NCBI RefSeq assembly: GCF_048564905.1
Contig: NC_133021.1
Coordinates: 33,243,097 to 33,307,096, forward strand
Length of the DNA stretch: 64,000 nucleotides
Source: Vicugna pacos
Taxonomy: Eukaryota; Chordata; Mammalia; Artiodactyla; Camelidae
Direction: 5' to 3'
Of the stretch, positions 11,140 to 23,144 are shown in pieces. The translations under genes were made by a program, and so were the position numbers. How positions within the stretch are numbered: the first letter of the stretch is position 1; each line of letters opens with the position of its first letter. The notes under the pieces were generated by a model. That model did no database searches, was not told the DNA's origin, and saw nothing but the letters and a program-made list of their open reading frames with translations.

Positions 11140-11900
11140 CTTGAGGATACCGTTAAGATTCTGCGTCCTGATTCTGGGCGGCTGCGAAATGCAAGGCGCT
11201 CCTCCCCGCCAGCAGGGGGCGCGCGCCGTGCCGCTGCCGTGTAACTCGGGCACGCGCCGTCCGTTTGCTACGGGAAGCGCTGTCAGAGGCGCTGTGGCGC
11301 TGCCTGGGGGGCGAGGGCGCTGCACGCTCCGTTGGGCGCAGGTATTAAACGCCCACGGGATGGGGCTCCGCTTTGCGCTCACATCTCACGTGTATTTGCA
11401 TTTATTCATCCATTAAACGTAAACCTAGTCGTGCCAAGAAAATTTCATTTTAAAACTGTTATTTGAGCGTCAACCTGCTGATTTTCCTCGGTATCTACTT
11501 AACAGTAGCACTTGTCATGGTTTAAACGGCAAGACCCTTGACAGGCGCTGGCGCGTGTTCGGACTTCAGAGCCGACACTGTCCCGTGTCTCCCGTTTCTC
11601 GAGTCTGCGCTCGGCTTCGAGGAGCCCCGCGTGGCTTGGGTCGAGGGACGCGTCTCCTGCTTCTGGCAGTTTCCGGTTTGCTTTGTCGGCGCCCGTTGGT
11701 GCGGGCGCAGCTGCCGGGGCACAGGTGGCTGACGGAAGCGGCAGCTGGCCGCTGGCACGGCTGTGGGAGGCGGTGCACAGAAACCCCACAGCCACGTCCA
11801 AATGCAGCCACCCAAGCTGCGTGCCGAAAGACGTCTGACCGAAGACTTCACGAGAATCTAGAAACAGCTTTGCGAAACTCCGCCGCTTGCAAATAGATGA
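11140..11900. promoter_or_regulatory. CpG-rich block, possible orphan island
   Basis: Two CpG-dense stretches, about 11175-11360 and 11525-11890, stand out from AT-rich flanks and contain many GCGC and CGCG runs. No gene is recognised on either side, so this is an orphan CpG island or the promoter of an unannotated transcript. The several overlapping open frames here are what GC-rich DNA gives by chance. Confidence 0.55.
11209..11222 (+). promoter_or_regulatory. CTCF-consensus match
   Basis: CCAGCAGGGGGCGC matches the core CTCF consensus CCASYAGRKGGCRS at all 14 positions on the + strand, inside a CpG-rich block. CTCF sites of this quality are often occupied insulator or loop anchors. Occupancy itself cannot be seen from the sequence. 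Confidence 0.65.
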
Positions 11901-12029
11901 ACGTAGCCCACACATGCATACGTTTTGTATGGCATGCTTTACCAAAACATGAGAGATTTTTTAAAATTTCGGGATACTTAGTCATGCTTTAAAAAATAAT
12001 GTATTTAAATTGTATTTTACTCATGGAAT

Positions 12030-12135
12030 CACCGGGCACTGAACACCTCCTGGCTGCCAGGTGCTGCGCTAGCTACTGAGGGGCCGCAGGTTACCTGGGC
12101 ATGGTGCCCTCCTCCAGATCTGTCTGAATTTACTG
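12030..12135 (-). mobile_element. L2 3'-end fragment, antisense
   Basis: The pattern GGGCACTGAACACC, GCCAGGTGCTGCGCTAGCTA, then GGTGCCCTCCTCC is a diverged version of the reverse-complemented L2 3' end (consensus sense: tattgagcacctac, gccaggcactgtgctaggca, gtccctgccctca). It is short and old. Confidence 0.45.
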
Positions 12136-14270
12136 GGAGTGTAGCAAAGATAATCCAAAAACTAAAACGCAGAATGTTGCCAAAGAGCAAACAGAAATAA
12201 AAGCTATGTGGCCAGTCGCGTGGCTGACGTTACGCACGAGTGCAGGTGTCCTCAGTGTTCTGAGCTCTGCATTTGCCCTAATTCACTGCCATCTGTATCG
12301 CGCTTAATACAACACCCTTCTACGGGGCATGCTTATTTTATTCCAGATCAAGAAGCATTCTGTGTTCAGTGACTACTCCGAAGTGAACAGCTTTGCATGT
12401 GTGAGGAGTGGACTGTAACTGCTTCCTTCAGAAAACAGCTCCTGAGAATTTCCTGCCACGTGGAAACTGATGGTTACTAGGAACGCCGGAGTTCTTACTG
12501 GCCAGGATGTGAGCTGCAGGTTGAGTGACACTCAAGAACCTATCTGCGTGGATTCTGACCCTAGTATGGATGGTGAGTAGGTGCTAGCGGCACACAACGT
12601 GCCCCAATTGCTGACAGCTCTAGTCCCAGAAACAGAACTAAGAGAGGCTCTCAGGCTTGTGTTGGACTCACAAGCACTTGGTGATACGATGTGAAGCAGG
12701 TCTGCAGTGTGTGGTCAGTCCTGGCGGCATTTACGCAGAGAGAGGGAGTTCGGGAACACTATGTGGTTTTGGACAATGCTAGCGCTGTGGGGGAACCCAG
12801 AGTGGACGCCAGAGGGGAAAAGGCTGACAGGGCAAAAAGAAGCTGAACAAAATGATGCTCCAATATGAAGAGGTGGGCAGGAGGCTCTACTATTGAAAGT
12901 AAGAGTTCAGATGAAACACATTCTTAATTTTCCTCTGTTTACTGAAACAGGGCAACGTGTTTAATTTTCAAGAACGCTCATTGGTTGGTGTAAAAATCCA
13001 TCCAAACTATGTTTTCTAGACATAATACCATTAGAGACGTTTATGCTGATGTTAAGTATTGATATGCAAACAGATGAAGCAGAAACTTTGCCCGAATTAC
13101 TAGTGTTGTAATCATATTAGAAGTTCATTATAAAAAAAATTCAAGAATGAAAAATAGAAATCTAAAAAAAGCCATTGTTTAAACACCTAGAATTAGTGTA
13201 ATGCAGCTTTCTTTTTGGTAAAGTTCCTGGCTATCAAATAATCCTCTAGGACAGTCACAGTGAGCGTGAAGTTCAGACTTTCTATGTTTGCTCCTGTAAG
13301 TGTCGAAATGTGGATTAAGAAGGTGTTCTTGCCTTAAAAGAATATAGAGACTAATAGAAAAATATCAAGATTTAAAGTTTAAATTTTTTTTGAAGTATAT
13401 GCTCTTAGTGAGTTTGCTAATGTCAATGTATGCTATTCCCATCACCTCATGGGCTATCTTCATGGCTACCGTCTGTGAAAAATTATTGCTGAGTTGAAAT
13501 TAAACACGATTAACAGTGCAATCTATTTGTTTATTCCATCTGTGTATTTATTTCAAAAATAGATACTGAGCACCGAAAATATGCCTTGTTTAGTTCTAGA
13601 TTCTCTCACTGACTCTGAATGTCTTAATTGGGCTGCTACCGTAAAAATGGTAAAACTATTTTTTAATATCTGTATCATTAACATATAAAATTTTGTAAAC
13701 CTAATTAGTGTATCAGTTTTGTCACAGTGTGTGTATTTACATGCTTCCTTTGCCCATCTGTATTTTGAGGAAGTGCAACGTACCTTAAAGAGCAACATTC
13801 AAATTGCAAATTCTCATATAGGACTGCATGCAGTTGTGGAATTAACAGAGCCCAAAAGATAAACCCTTTTTAACTACACTGCATTCTGAAAATACAGCAT
13901 TGAAACCAGACCAACCAGAGAGAAGATAAGAACAGCAAGCTGTCTAAATGCCAACAGATCAAATTCAGTGGAGGCCTTTTTAGATTCAGTTTAAAACCTG
14001 TGATTTCAATTAGGCAGAGAAATTTGTGCTGAAAAATGGGAAGTTGAATGGAATAACTGAATTGAAACAGACTTTTTTTTTATTCTCTCTAATCACAGTG
14101 TTTCATTACAACTGAAATAAAATATGAAAGTAACAAATTTCTCATGGACTATACAATACGAGACCGTGTCTGTGACTGATACGTGAAAGAATGAAATTTC
14201 TATATAAATATGATATAAAACGTAGAAGAAAAAAGTAGCAGCGATCATATTTGCATTAAGGACTGCCATC
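12136..14270. other. Mostly unique AT-rich sequence
   Basis: About 13505-13600 weakly resembles an antisense L2 3' end (TATTTATTTCAAAAATAGATACTGAGCACC-like spacing). Nothing else is identifiable. There are no credible exons and no RNA gene. Confidence 0.4.
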
Positions 14271-14274
14271 CAAG

Positions 14275-14445
14275 TTCTTTATATAAAGTATTTCATTGAA
14301 CAAGACAAACCTATGTGATGTGTTTACATTCTTCTTAAAAAGGAAAAAAATCGGTTAAGTATTTTGCATAAGGCCAGAGAGCTGACAAATCATAATGTCA
14401 CGATTTAAACCCAGGTGTTCTGGGCCCAGCTGTTTTGTCAGTGGA
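14275..14445 (-). mobile_element. MIR SINE, antisense
   Basis: Reverse-complement MIR core and head are visible. TCGGTTAAGTATTTTGCATA corresponds to gaggttaagtaacttgcc, and GTCACGATTTAAACCCAGGT corresponds to the tRNA-like B-box side. The 5' part in this orientation is strongly diverged. Confidence 0.65.
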
Positions 14446-14789
14446 GGCAGTGGCTCTGACTACAAGGGAAACACGCCTGCCCACTTCCGTTGAATTGTGC
14501 AATGATGACTTTCCAGGCTACGCCTGTCTGGGAGAGGCTGCTCTCATTCAGTGACCAATAAAATTCAATAAGATAATATCAAACATGATACAATAAAGTA
14601 ATCACTGATATGAGCATTTGTAAGAGTCATCCATGAATGCTAAGATGAACAGGTGAATGTTTGAGGAGTCACAAGATGTTTACTGTCTCAAAGCATCCGA
14701 CAACACAAGACTAAAACACAGAGAGTAAGACAGCGACGCTCAGGGGAGACGTCTGGTGCACACTATCAGCCACACAAAGTCAGCACTGC

Positions 14790-15405
14790 ACTAATGGGGT
14801 GGACGCTTATGCCTCCTAAGGTGAGGCCTGAGAAAAACTCAGTACTGCTTTTTGGTGTTCCTGCCAAAAGTATATAACCTGCATCTAATCATGAGACAGC
14901 ATCTGATAAACCCAAATTGAGGGACACATCACAAGTAAGTGTGTTATATTCTTGTAAAATATCAATACATCGAAATATATAAAGACTCAGCAATTGTTCC
15001 AAATTAAGTGATGCTAAAAATAACATGACAACTGGTTGGAACCAGTCATCTTGGATTTTCTTTGTCTATAAAGGACATTATAGAGACAATTGGTAAAACT
15101 TGAACTAGTCTTTATATTAAAGTGGTCCTGCATCAATGCTAATTCCCTGAATTTGTGTTCAGGTGATAAATAGTGAATTATTTAGGGAAGAAGGATCATC
15201 ATACATGCACTTAAACATTTTGGAAAAATAATATGCATACTTAAATGTGGAGAGAGAACGGGGGAGTGGATAGAGCAAATACAGTAACCTGTTAACATTT
15301 GGGGACTCTGAGTGAAAAGTGTTTTTGAAAAGTGTTTTGAAGTAGTCTTGGTACTATCCGTAAAAGGGTTCTATCAGTCTGAAATTAAAAGTATACATTA
15401 CACTA
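14790..15405 (+). mobile_element. L1 3' UTR (L1MC/L1ME-like), sense
   Basis: Several blocks of an old L1 3' UTR occur in order: AACCCAAATTGAGGGACA (about 14909), GGACATTATAGAGACAATTG (about 15072), then CATCAATGCTAATTCCCTGA, and finally the GTTAACATTTGGGG region near 15292 and TGAAATTAAAAGTATAC near 15380. The order and spacing match what I remember of this UTR, so this is one 3'-truncated-body insertion. Confidence 0.7.
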
Positions 15406-16485
15406 TTTAAGGTGTCATTGGATATAAGTAACTGAAAACCATGAATGTCTGTCATTTGACAAGAAATCATTGTTCTTAAAAAATCATGCTGGTCAAGTTC
15501 AAGAGGAACAATTGACTTAAAAAATCAGTTTTATCCCTGAAGGATACTGTGCAGGTATCTCTGCTCAGCTCTCCATAGGAAGCCATCTGGGGACAAGGTC
15601 ATGGGGCCAGGGACAAAAGTGCCAAGGACGAATTCCCTGAGGTTAATAAAAATGACTCTGCAAGCCACCTAGCAGCCCAAGCCTTACGTAAGTTTGAAAC
15701 AGGGGCTCACTGTAGGCGTGTTTTGTAAGGAGGGGCCGCTCGCTTTGCCTACGCAAATTTGATTCTAAATTACGAAGCGTTTAACCCGACCAAAGTAAGG
15801 CTCAGAAACACCTGGAATTGAAGAAGACGAAATTCTGCGTGCTGTCATCCGCAGAAAAAGTATTTGCATGCCCAAGGAGTGTGTGCACTTCAGTTTTATG
15901 AGAGGATTTAATCATTTTCACCTGTAGAAAAGCTTCTCAGACACTTTCTATTTAAAAAAAAGATTAATACATGAACTGAAATGTTCACTCTAAAAATTCC
16001 AAGCACAAAACTTTTAAATTCATGTAATAATGCTGACATCCCAAGGAAAATATAACATTAAAAATAAAATAAAAAATTGCACGATGAGATGAATCTATTC
16101 ATAAAATCACAGTGCTCGCTTACAAAGCCCTCCTTAGGGAGTAAATTTATGTCACTTGTAAAAGTCCCTCAGCCCTGAAATTCCACCAGCAGAAATGCAT
16201 ATTTTGCCCTTTGTAGATTTTCTTAAAATTCTTCTGTTATGAATACGTCCTAAATGGCACAAAATGTAAAGGACAGTGTGATGCACCGTTCTGTTTGTTC
16301 CTTACAAACCCTGGCCATCGCCTCACATCGGCCGTAAATACGCCAGGGTGCGCAGAGAAGTCTCCTTTCTTCCTGGGGGGTTCCCAGCCTTTGAGGATGG
16401 CCTAACACGATTGCTCTGACAGGGGTTATGACATATGAGTGGGCTCATAGCACGACAAAATCAAAAGTATAAAAAATCACATCCT
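15406..16485. other. Unique non-coding sequence
   Basis: No gene or firm repeat was recognised. An A-rich stretch lies at about 16045-16080. The GC content is ordinary. Confidence 0.4.
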
Positions 16486-16489
16486 CACT

Positions 16490-16765
16490 GATAAATGTTG
16501 GGGGGCTGACACTGGTAGCAGCTGGAGGCAGCCCCCAACCAAAACCTCACCGACTTCCCATCTTTGACTGTTCTGAACCAGGCCTGGGACAAGACACAAG
16601 AACCAACCAGGAGCATGCAAGTGTGGCCGGCCTCGTTAAGCTTTTGTTCACCCATCTGACAAGCTCTAAAATAAGTGAACGCACATTTCCTTCCTCTCGC
16701 GGACCCTCTACACCCTCTGAAAATAAAGAGTTAAACTTCTGTCTTTGGAATAAATTGATAAAAAA
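16490..16765 (+). mobile_element. Possible LTR (fossil, uncertain)
   Basis: The block starts TGTTGGGGGGCTGACACTGG and runs to AATAAAGAGTTAAACTTCTG with a short tail. A 3' AATAAA close to a short end-region is LTR-like. No flanking duplication or internal viral sequence was found and I cannot name a family, so this is only a suggestion. Confidence 0.25.
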
Positions 16766-16819
16766 AAAGAGAGAAGGATTTCTTTATTGATAAGGTAAGA
16801 CAGTCGTGCCAACAAGTAA

Positions 16820-16985
16820 CAAGCTAGGCTGCAGTCTGACTGTCACATCCTGAGTGATTTGGGACACGTGAACTGATTTCTTGAAGCCTCGCTTGCAAAT
16901 ATAAATGGGCATTAGCACGCCAACTCACACAGATGAGTTACTACTAAGAACATTAAATTAAACGATGCAATATACATAGAATACA
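16820..16985 (+). mobile_element. MIR SINE, sense, diverged
   Basis: The order of GAGTGATTTGGGACACGTGA, AAATATAAATGGGCATTAGC, and AACATTAAATTAAACGATGC follows the MIR core (gtgaccttgggcaagt, gtaaaatggggataat, gaggattaaatgagttaata). Divergence is high. Confidence 0.5.
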
Positions 16986-17059
16986 TTAGTAAATACTTTT
17001 TCTTTATTTTTCTCATGATTTTACACACTCAACAAATGTTTATATGTGTGTATGCAAAT

Positions 17060-17340
17060 ATTTAGAAAGAAGAGGGTACAGGACATATGTGTCCACACCC
17101 CGTTTCAGGCATGGAACCCCTAACCTCCGCTATGATGGTACCTCGAGGTAGCATCTTTAGGATGTCATTAGGCTTGGATGAGGTCATGAGGGTGGGGCCC
17201 CTGTGGTGAGATTAGTGCCCCGTAAGAAGAGGAAGGGACCAGACTCTATCTTCTTCTCTGTGTGAGGACACCGCAAGTCCCTGCAAGTCAGATGACGCCT
17301 GGGACCCAGTACCCAGAATTGCGGGTGTGAGTTTCAAGAC
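17060..17340 (+). mobile_element. MaLR-like LTR (fossil)
   Basis: Blocks CCCCTAACCTCCGCTATGATGG, GGATGAGGTCATGAGGGTGG, GATTAGTGCCCCGTAAGAAG and TGTGAGGACACCGCAAG occur in the order of ERVL-MaLR (MLT1/MST-like) LTRs, whose sense strand reads ...gaggtcatgagggtgg...cttataagaaga...tgtgaggacac. The 3' end with its AATAAA is not preserved. This is an old, broken solo element. Confidence 0.55.
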
Positions 17341-17344
17341 CCTG

Positions 17345-19035
17345 ACCCGAATGCAGCACATCTGGGAAGTCTGGGAATCGTGGAGGGTAACGGAGCAGCA
17401 GGATGCCTCTCAGAAAGCGGAAGGAAATGAGGCGAAAAACAGGAATTGATACAACAGCTCGTAAAGCGCTGGGTCAGGATTCTGTGCTGTTGATAGACAG
17501 TGTGCATCCCTCGTTCTAAGCTCTCCTTTGCTCTGTGGTTTCCGGGTTCCCTTGTTGCCGGTATGATGGATCCCTCCAGTGACTGACGTTGAAACGAGGT
17601 GCAGAGAGCGGAAGGAAGGGCACTGGTTTCCACTGCCAGGTGCAGATGAGATCACAGGCCTTTCCGGACAGTGGCACAGGGTCTGGCTGGGGGCTCCGGG
17701 TGCAATACTGAGGCTAACAGTCTGGGGTAAAGGAGCTGACTCTGAGAACATCTGTAGCAGCTTCTCCATGACTTCTGCATTTCCAGGTCTCCTTTTTGTT
17801 TTTAGTTGATTAAACCCGTATTTAATAAGAGCTCCCTGGTGGCAGAGAAAGGTAAAAGATTTGGGCAAAGGATATCAATTACTCAGTTTATTTGGATGTT
17901 GGTGAATCATCAGAACCTTGTTGATCAGATGGAAAACTAAAGATTGAATGAAAGTACGGGGATTCGGGGTAACAGTGGGTTAATATTAACCTTAATGGAA
18001 GTCTTGTGATAGGACACACACTTTTATCTACAAAGCTATCTAGTTCTCAAAAGCACAGAAAAAAAACAACACAGAGACTAATCTACAAAATCTGTGAATG
18101 ACATGACTTGGAGCAACCATGTCTATACACCAATATGATAGTCTAAGAATTGTGATTTCAAAGATGCTGCATTGTAATATTGGGCAGAAAGCAGCAAAAT
18201 GAAACTTAATACATGCTTTTTTTCCTTCCAAATATGTATTTCTTTCCAAAGAACTTTATTTTGTTGCATATTCTTCTCCATCACAGTTTAAAGTCTCAGT
18301 AAGTGCTCATTCTTGTCAATGTTTTCTCAATGGTCTTTAAGGAAAAACATTCACTGATTCGACCTAGTATTTCCTGTCTTGGGATTCTGGGACGCAATTT
18401 AAAACGCTCTCTGGTGTACTGACGCTGTGTCTTCAGACAAGGGAGGATGCTGCAGCCTTGGTCTCAGTAGTGACATGCAACCTAAAAGCAGCACTTCAGT
18501 GATGACTCTCATAGTGTCTGTCCCACTCTGGGGAACGTCTAAGGAGGGGCTTTAAACTGAGGGGGGGACAAAACTATGTGCATGACAATCAAAACAAGCT
18601 ATGCAACGAGGGAACGTCTGTAAACAACCAAAGCAAGCAGCAGTAGGAAAAAATTAGAAAAGAACGTAGCACATCCTCTGAAAGAAATGTTATGCTCTCC
18701 TTCAAAATGATGGTTAAGAAGAAATGAATGCTGTGCAAATGTCTGCACTATCATAAGGACAACTTTAAAGAACATGGTCATGCTTTGCCTTCAACTGTAA
18801 TTATGTAAAACAAATTCATAAGAAAAAGACTGGAAGGAAATAGACAAAACTATTAAACCAAAATTTGGTAGGATAGAATTGTGATAATTCTTAAATTTTA
18901 TTTTATCTAAAACATATATATATATATATAACATTACATAAATATTATTTCATATATACATATATATTACATGTATCTTATATTCTATAGTGTAAATGAT
19001 GCTATAATATGGAACTTAGTGGACAGAGAACCCCC
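17345..19035. other. Unique AT-rich sequence with AT microsatellite
   Basis: There is no supported gene. Open frames on both strands around 17410-17868 show no similarity I recognise. An (AT)n-type tract lies at about 18909-18970, with interspersed ACATATAT units. Confidence 0.45.
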
Positions 19036-19039
19036 CGTT

Positions 19040-19252
19040 TACCCACACACAACATTTCCCTCCTGTGCTCCAGTCTCCACGCTGTTATTCAGTCCAATGT
19101 ATGTTTTTATGTATCTGCTGATTTTCATAATGAAACACTAATCTCTTTTGAGGACAAGATTTAGGTTTTATTCATTTTCTAAGGCCCCACTTATGAAGTG
19201 CTTTGCACAAAATGAGCACTCGATAAATACTTGTTAAACAAATAAACTGTCA
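19040..19252 (+). mobile_element. L2 3' end, sense
   Basis: TTTTGAGGACAAGATTTAGG and then GTGCTTTGCACAAAATGAGC followed by ACTCGATAAATACTTGTTAA reproduce the L2 3' end (gagggcagggac, tgcctggcacatagtaggcgctcaataaatatttgttgaa). The upstream part, about 19040-19145, is less certain. Confidence 0.65.
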
Positions 19253-20790
19253 AAACCAAGTGTTAATATAAAGTGTTTTGATTGAAAAACTACTATCCTC
19301 TTTGTACACCCAGAACGCGCACTGAACGCCCAGCAAGCGCTACATTTAAATTACCAGCAAGTTTCAATTTCAGACTAACTTGTTTAGAAACGAAAGAAAT
19401 TAGATCAATAAATCAATAAAGTGGAAAATATGACCGATCCGTGGTGACATGAGACAAACGGGCTATCTGCCCTGCACAGACCCGATGTGACGCTCTCCAA
19501 CAGAGTGGGATTGTTTCTATTTGAAAACCCTGAGAGGACTTTCCCCTAGAGAGTGAGGAGGAAGAAAAATTGTAACTACCTGTGTTGTCATGAAGAACTA
19601 CAAATCCATCTTGCACGCATGTTAGAAAATGTGTTCCTTACACGAGACTTGAATTATGTGCCTTACAGCACTCTAACAGTGCAACCCCGAGACATTCTAA
19701 AGAATTAAGCAATATATTCACAAAATGAAAACAAATATGTGTGGCTGCCTGTGTAAGAAAGACAGATCACAGACCATTATTGCAATGACTAGACGTGAGA
19801 TGGGTATCTAAAATATATTCCAGTCTACGTAAATGGACACAGCTCTATAGGCACAGATAAATTTATGTCTCCATAAATGTTCATGCAGCCTTTGCCTTCT
19901 CCGCCACCAGGACACACAATCTGACTTACACAAGCAGGGGGAGGGCCCCGTAAACACAGCCCACATTCCTTAGATCTGACTGCCATTAATCACCGGTGAT
20001 CCCGGGTCAGTGAATATCTGGCTTCCATAATATGGGGGAAAATACGTTTCACCCACAGACACTGGAGCTTCCAAAGAAAAATAACCCCCCTTCAGATTAC
20101 AGAGACTGCAAGGACACATACCAGAGCAAACGCTAAGCAGGCTGGCCGACGTTCTAGGTGACAAGACTTGTTAAAGTACAAAGTTAAAACAAATATATAT
20201 ATTTAAAAATAACAGAATCATAAAAATATTTTGATACGTTCATCAGAGAGGAGATACTTAGCTGGAACTTCCCCTCCCAGATCTGCCTGGGTATCAACGC
20301 ATATGGTAGCAGTTAACCCTCCGGGAACTAGGCTGGGCCAACACCTCCTCAGATTAGTATCTTAATTTGTCTAAAAATTGAAATGTTACTTGTATAGAAT
20401 GGAGACTTGTTGGGTGAAGACACATTAAGGAAATACTGTACCACCTTCCATAAGCATTACATTCGGTTAAGACGTTCTTAACTGGGGCCGCTGATGGAGG
20501 TTAAGGCTCAGTCAGGGACAACTCAGTGTCTTTAACTTGGTGGCACGGGGGGATCTGAGCTTTGGAATCAAGAACTTAAGGCTACACTGTGGTTGTATGA
20601 CTCACCGCATAGACTCTTGGCCTGTTTACTTTCAGTGGACGGAGTTTTCCTTGTGTTTAAAATAATGCCGCAGAATCGAAACGGTTCAAAAGTGCATAGC
20701 CTGCCCTATGTTGAATCAGAACATAAAATTATAATTGAAAAGTTGCGTGGCTATTATTGTGGATTCGGCATAAACGTGCATCTCCCGGAC
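19253..20790. other. Unique non-coding sequence
   Basis: No repeat or exon was recognised. The open frame at 20593-20808 immediately before the CpG island has no recognisable similarity and no clear splice sites. Confidence 0.4.
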
Positions 20791-20799
20791 AACAAAAGC

Positions 20800-21270
20800 T
20801 TTTACTGAGGAAACCGAGAGCCCGCGTGAAGCAGCCGAAGGAGCGCCCGCACCTACGGGGCGCCAGCCCGACGGCCGGGTGCGCGGACGCAGCGGCCGGA
20901 GGCGGCGGCTTCTCGGGCGGACCCGGACCGCGGCTCCCGCCCGCCCGCCGCCGGCCCCACGCGGAGCGGCCAGCTGCGTCCTGCCTTGGCGCTCCGTCCG
21001 CCCGCAAGGCGGGCTGATGCGGGCAGGGCCTCGGGCGCCCTGCCTCCTGCCTCCCGCCTCCCCCTCGGGGCTTCCGATCCCATCCCCCGAGGGGGTCCCC
21101 TCCTACGGAGAGCGGGCCGGTCGCGTGGGCTGGCTCCAGCAGCTCTGTCCCCTGCGGGCTGTGGTCCCATCGCAGGGCCGCTGTGGCCTCCCGGCCAGGG
21201 AGCCGCAGTTGGCTTCAGCCGCGGCCCCTGGCCTCGCGAAGCGGGGCAGACGTCTCGGGCTTTGTCAGCC
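20800..21270. promoter_or_regulatory. CpG island
   Basis: This is a sharp rise in C+G and CpG density with abundant CGGCCGG, GGCGGC and CCGCCC words, flanked by AT-rich DNA on both sides. It is the most classical island in the window. No TATA box or recognisable first exon accompanies it. GC-box-like words occur, but none is compelling as a start site. It could serve a distal gene, a non-coding RNA, or be an orphan island. Overlapping open frames on both strands are composition artefacts. Confidence 0.7.
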
Positions 21271-21314
21271 CAGCACCGCCTTTGCTATCTCTGCAGTGTT
21301 TCCACGTGACCCTC

Positions 21315-22300
21315 TTCCAAAGTAAACACAGCTCCATCTATTAAGTAACTGAGTCCAGAACCTTTATTAAGTGTTTACGTCCTAACAACTTAGTGGCCAC
21401 TGGAAAAAAATAATACACGTAAGCTGAAGGATAAATAATATTTTTATTTTGTAGTTAAATAACTATGATTACTCAGTAGTGGGAAACGTGCACCTGCTGG
21501 GCATTGCACAATTTCTTAATCCTCATTTCTTGATCCACATGGATTTTTAATGCATGTGTTTTTGTCACAGCGAGCACCGAAACCCCCGCTTTGCAAAGAT
21601 GTGACGTTACTGAAAAGAATACAGTGCGATCTAAGGTTGAAACCAGCAATTATTCAAGCTAGTATTTTAGCAGATCTCAAGTATCTTTGTGCCTCCTTCA
21701 AAAATTTAAAATATCTCGTAGTGCCCACCCCTCCACCCCAGTGAGTCCGCTTGGTCCCCAGGGGCACCTTGATACAGCTTCTGAACCATGATAATAAGGA
21801 AAATGTAGGTTACATGATACACAATAACCTAAGGATGCTTAAATGAACATGGTACATTTTTTCTCAGAAGGGAGTAGCGGGCAGGGCAGAGATGTAGTGT
21901 GTTAGGGAGGGTTCACCCCAGTTAATTATGAACTACAGTAACAGTTATAAGAGTTGTAAGAAAAATTAATCCCTGAGGAAGAGTCTACTGAAGAGCTCAG
22001 TGTGAAAAGATGGATGGAAAGTGCGCTGAGATGCATGAAGAGTCAAGGTCGCCGCGCAGTGACACGACTGGAGTCGTTACTGAACCTGGTTTTGGATGGG
22101 GCTGCACCATCAGAGACGTAACTATTGGGCTGAAGATGGGGACGTGCTAATGGGACGCCCCTCCTGTCGTCCAGGTACAAGGGGGGAGGACGCTTTCCCC
22201 GGTCTCCTTGGACCTTGCTCCATCAATCGGGACCTTCCCCTCTTCATCTGTCGCTTGAACAGTGCCTTCTCCAGTGGCTTCTTTCCATCAGCATAAACAC
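21315..22300. other. Unique non-coding sequence
   Basis: The region falls back to AT-rich DNA after the CpG island. No gene or repeat was identified. Confidence 0.4.
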
Positions 22301-22309
22301 GAACCCACT

Positions 22310-23140
22310 GAAATCTGACTGCTTCCTTCTCACTCCAGCAAGTGATGCCCGTTCGTGCTCAATAGTCTCCATAATGCAAACCCAGTGGGCACCTGTCATT
22401 ATCTCACCAAATTCTCAAAACCGTGCCCCCACTCCCTGTCCTTCCTTCTGCCTCCTGTTTGTTTCTTCTCCCTGGACACATCTTCATCTCCTCTGCAGAC
22501 TTCTCTACGTCTGTTATCCCTTTAAATTCCCTTCATAGCTTCGCACAGCCCTCTACTCGCTCTGTAAATGTGGCCCATCCTCTCCTCAGGCTCTCCTCCT
22601 ACTGACCAGCCTCTGGTCCAGCCAGGCTCCCACCCACACCTACCTGCAGTCACACTGAACCCGCTGCCACGCCCCACATTGCCACGCTCTTCCATGCTGC
22701 TGTGCCTTTCCACACGGATTCCCTCCCTCCCGGACAGGCCGCAGGACCTGTAGAGCCCAATGCGAAATGAAAAAGCGGGGCCCCTTGGCCAAAAATTATC
22801 AAGAATTTCAAGATGATGACATCAGAGCATGAAGCCAAGCATAGGTCCCCTCTGATGTGGCATCACTCACAGCCAGCTCATCCTCATCCTCTCCTCACCC
22901 TTTGGCACCCATCTCACGCTGCCTCTCTTCCAGGGGCCTGCCTGACCGTGTGACCCACCGGTCTGGGTGGCCGTGTGTCCTCTAGGCCCCACTCCTGCGC
23001 ACACCTCGACCCTGTTCTTCTCGTCCTCCATGGGTGCTGGCTTCCTTGCCCACTTTCCTGACTGCACTGCGACATCATTAACAGTGCGTCTCTGAAGCTC
23101 CAGCACTCTGGACCGTGCCTGGTAAAATTCAGTCCCCAGT
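22310..23140 (+). mobile_element. L2 LINE, sense, interrupted
   Basis: The long pyrimidine-rich stretch follows the L2 ORF2 C-terminal and 3' region: CTCTGCAGACTTCTCTACG, then CCAGCCAGGCTCCCACCC-like 'cagccacactgg' positions, CTGCTGTGCCTTTCCACACG, and past an interruption TCTCACGCTGCCTCTCTTCC and CCTGACCGTGTGACCCACC. About 22745-22862 is a different repeat inserted into it. It is strongly diverged, so the limits are approximate. Confidence 0.5.
22745..22862 (+). mobile_element. Old dispersed repeat, probably DNA transposon
   Basis: AGAGCCCAATGCGAAATGAA, then CGGGGCCCCTTGGCCAAAAA and AGAATTTCAAGATGATGACA belong to a dispersed mammalian repeat I have met many times (sense: gggcccagtgcaaaatgaaaa...caaaaattattaagaatttcaagatgg). 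I believe it is a hAT-like non-autonomous element, but I cannot name it with certainty. It sits inside the L2. Confidence 0.4.
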
Positions 23141-23144
23141 GAAA

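Noticed and set aside
20729-21325. Overlapping open frames on both strands in the CpG island
   Set aside because: Open frames in several phases on both strands are expected from CpG-island composition. None has a recognisable domain.
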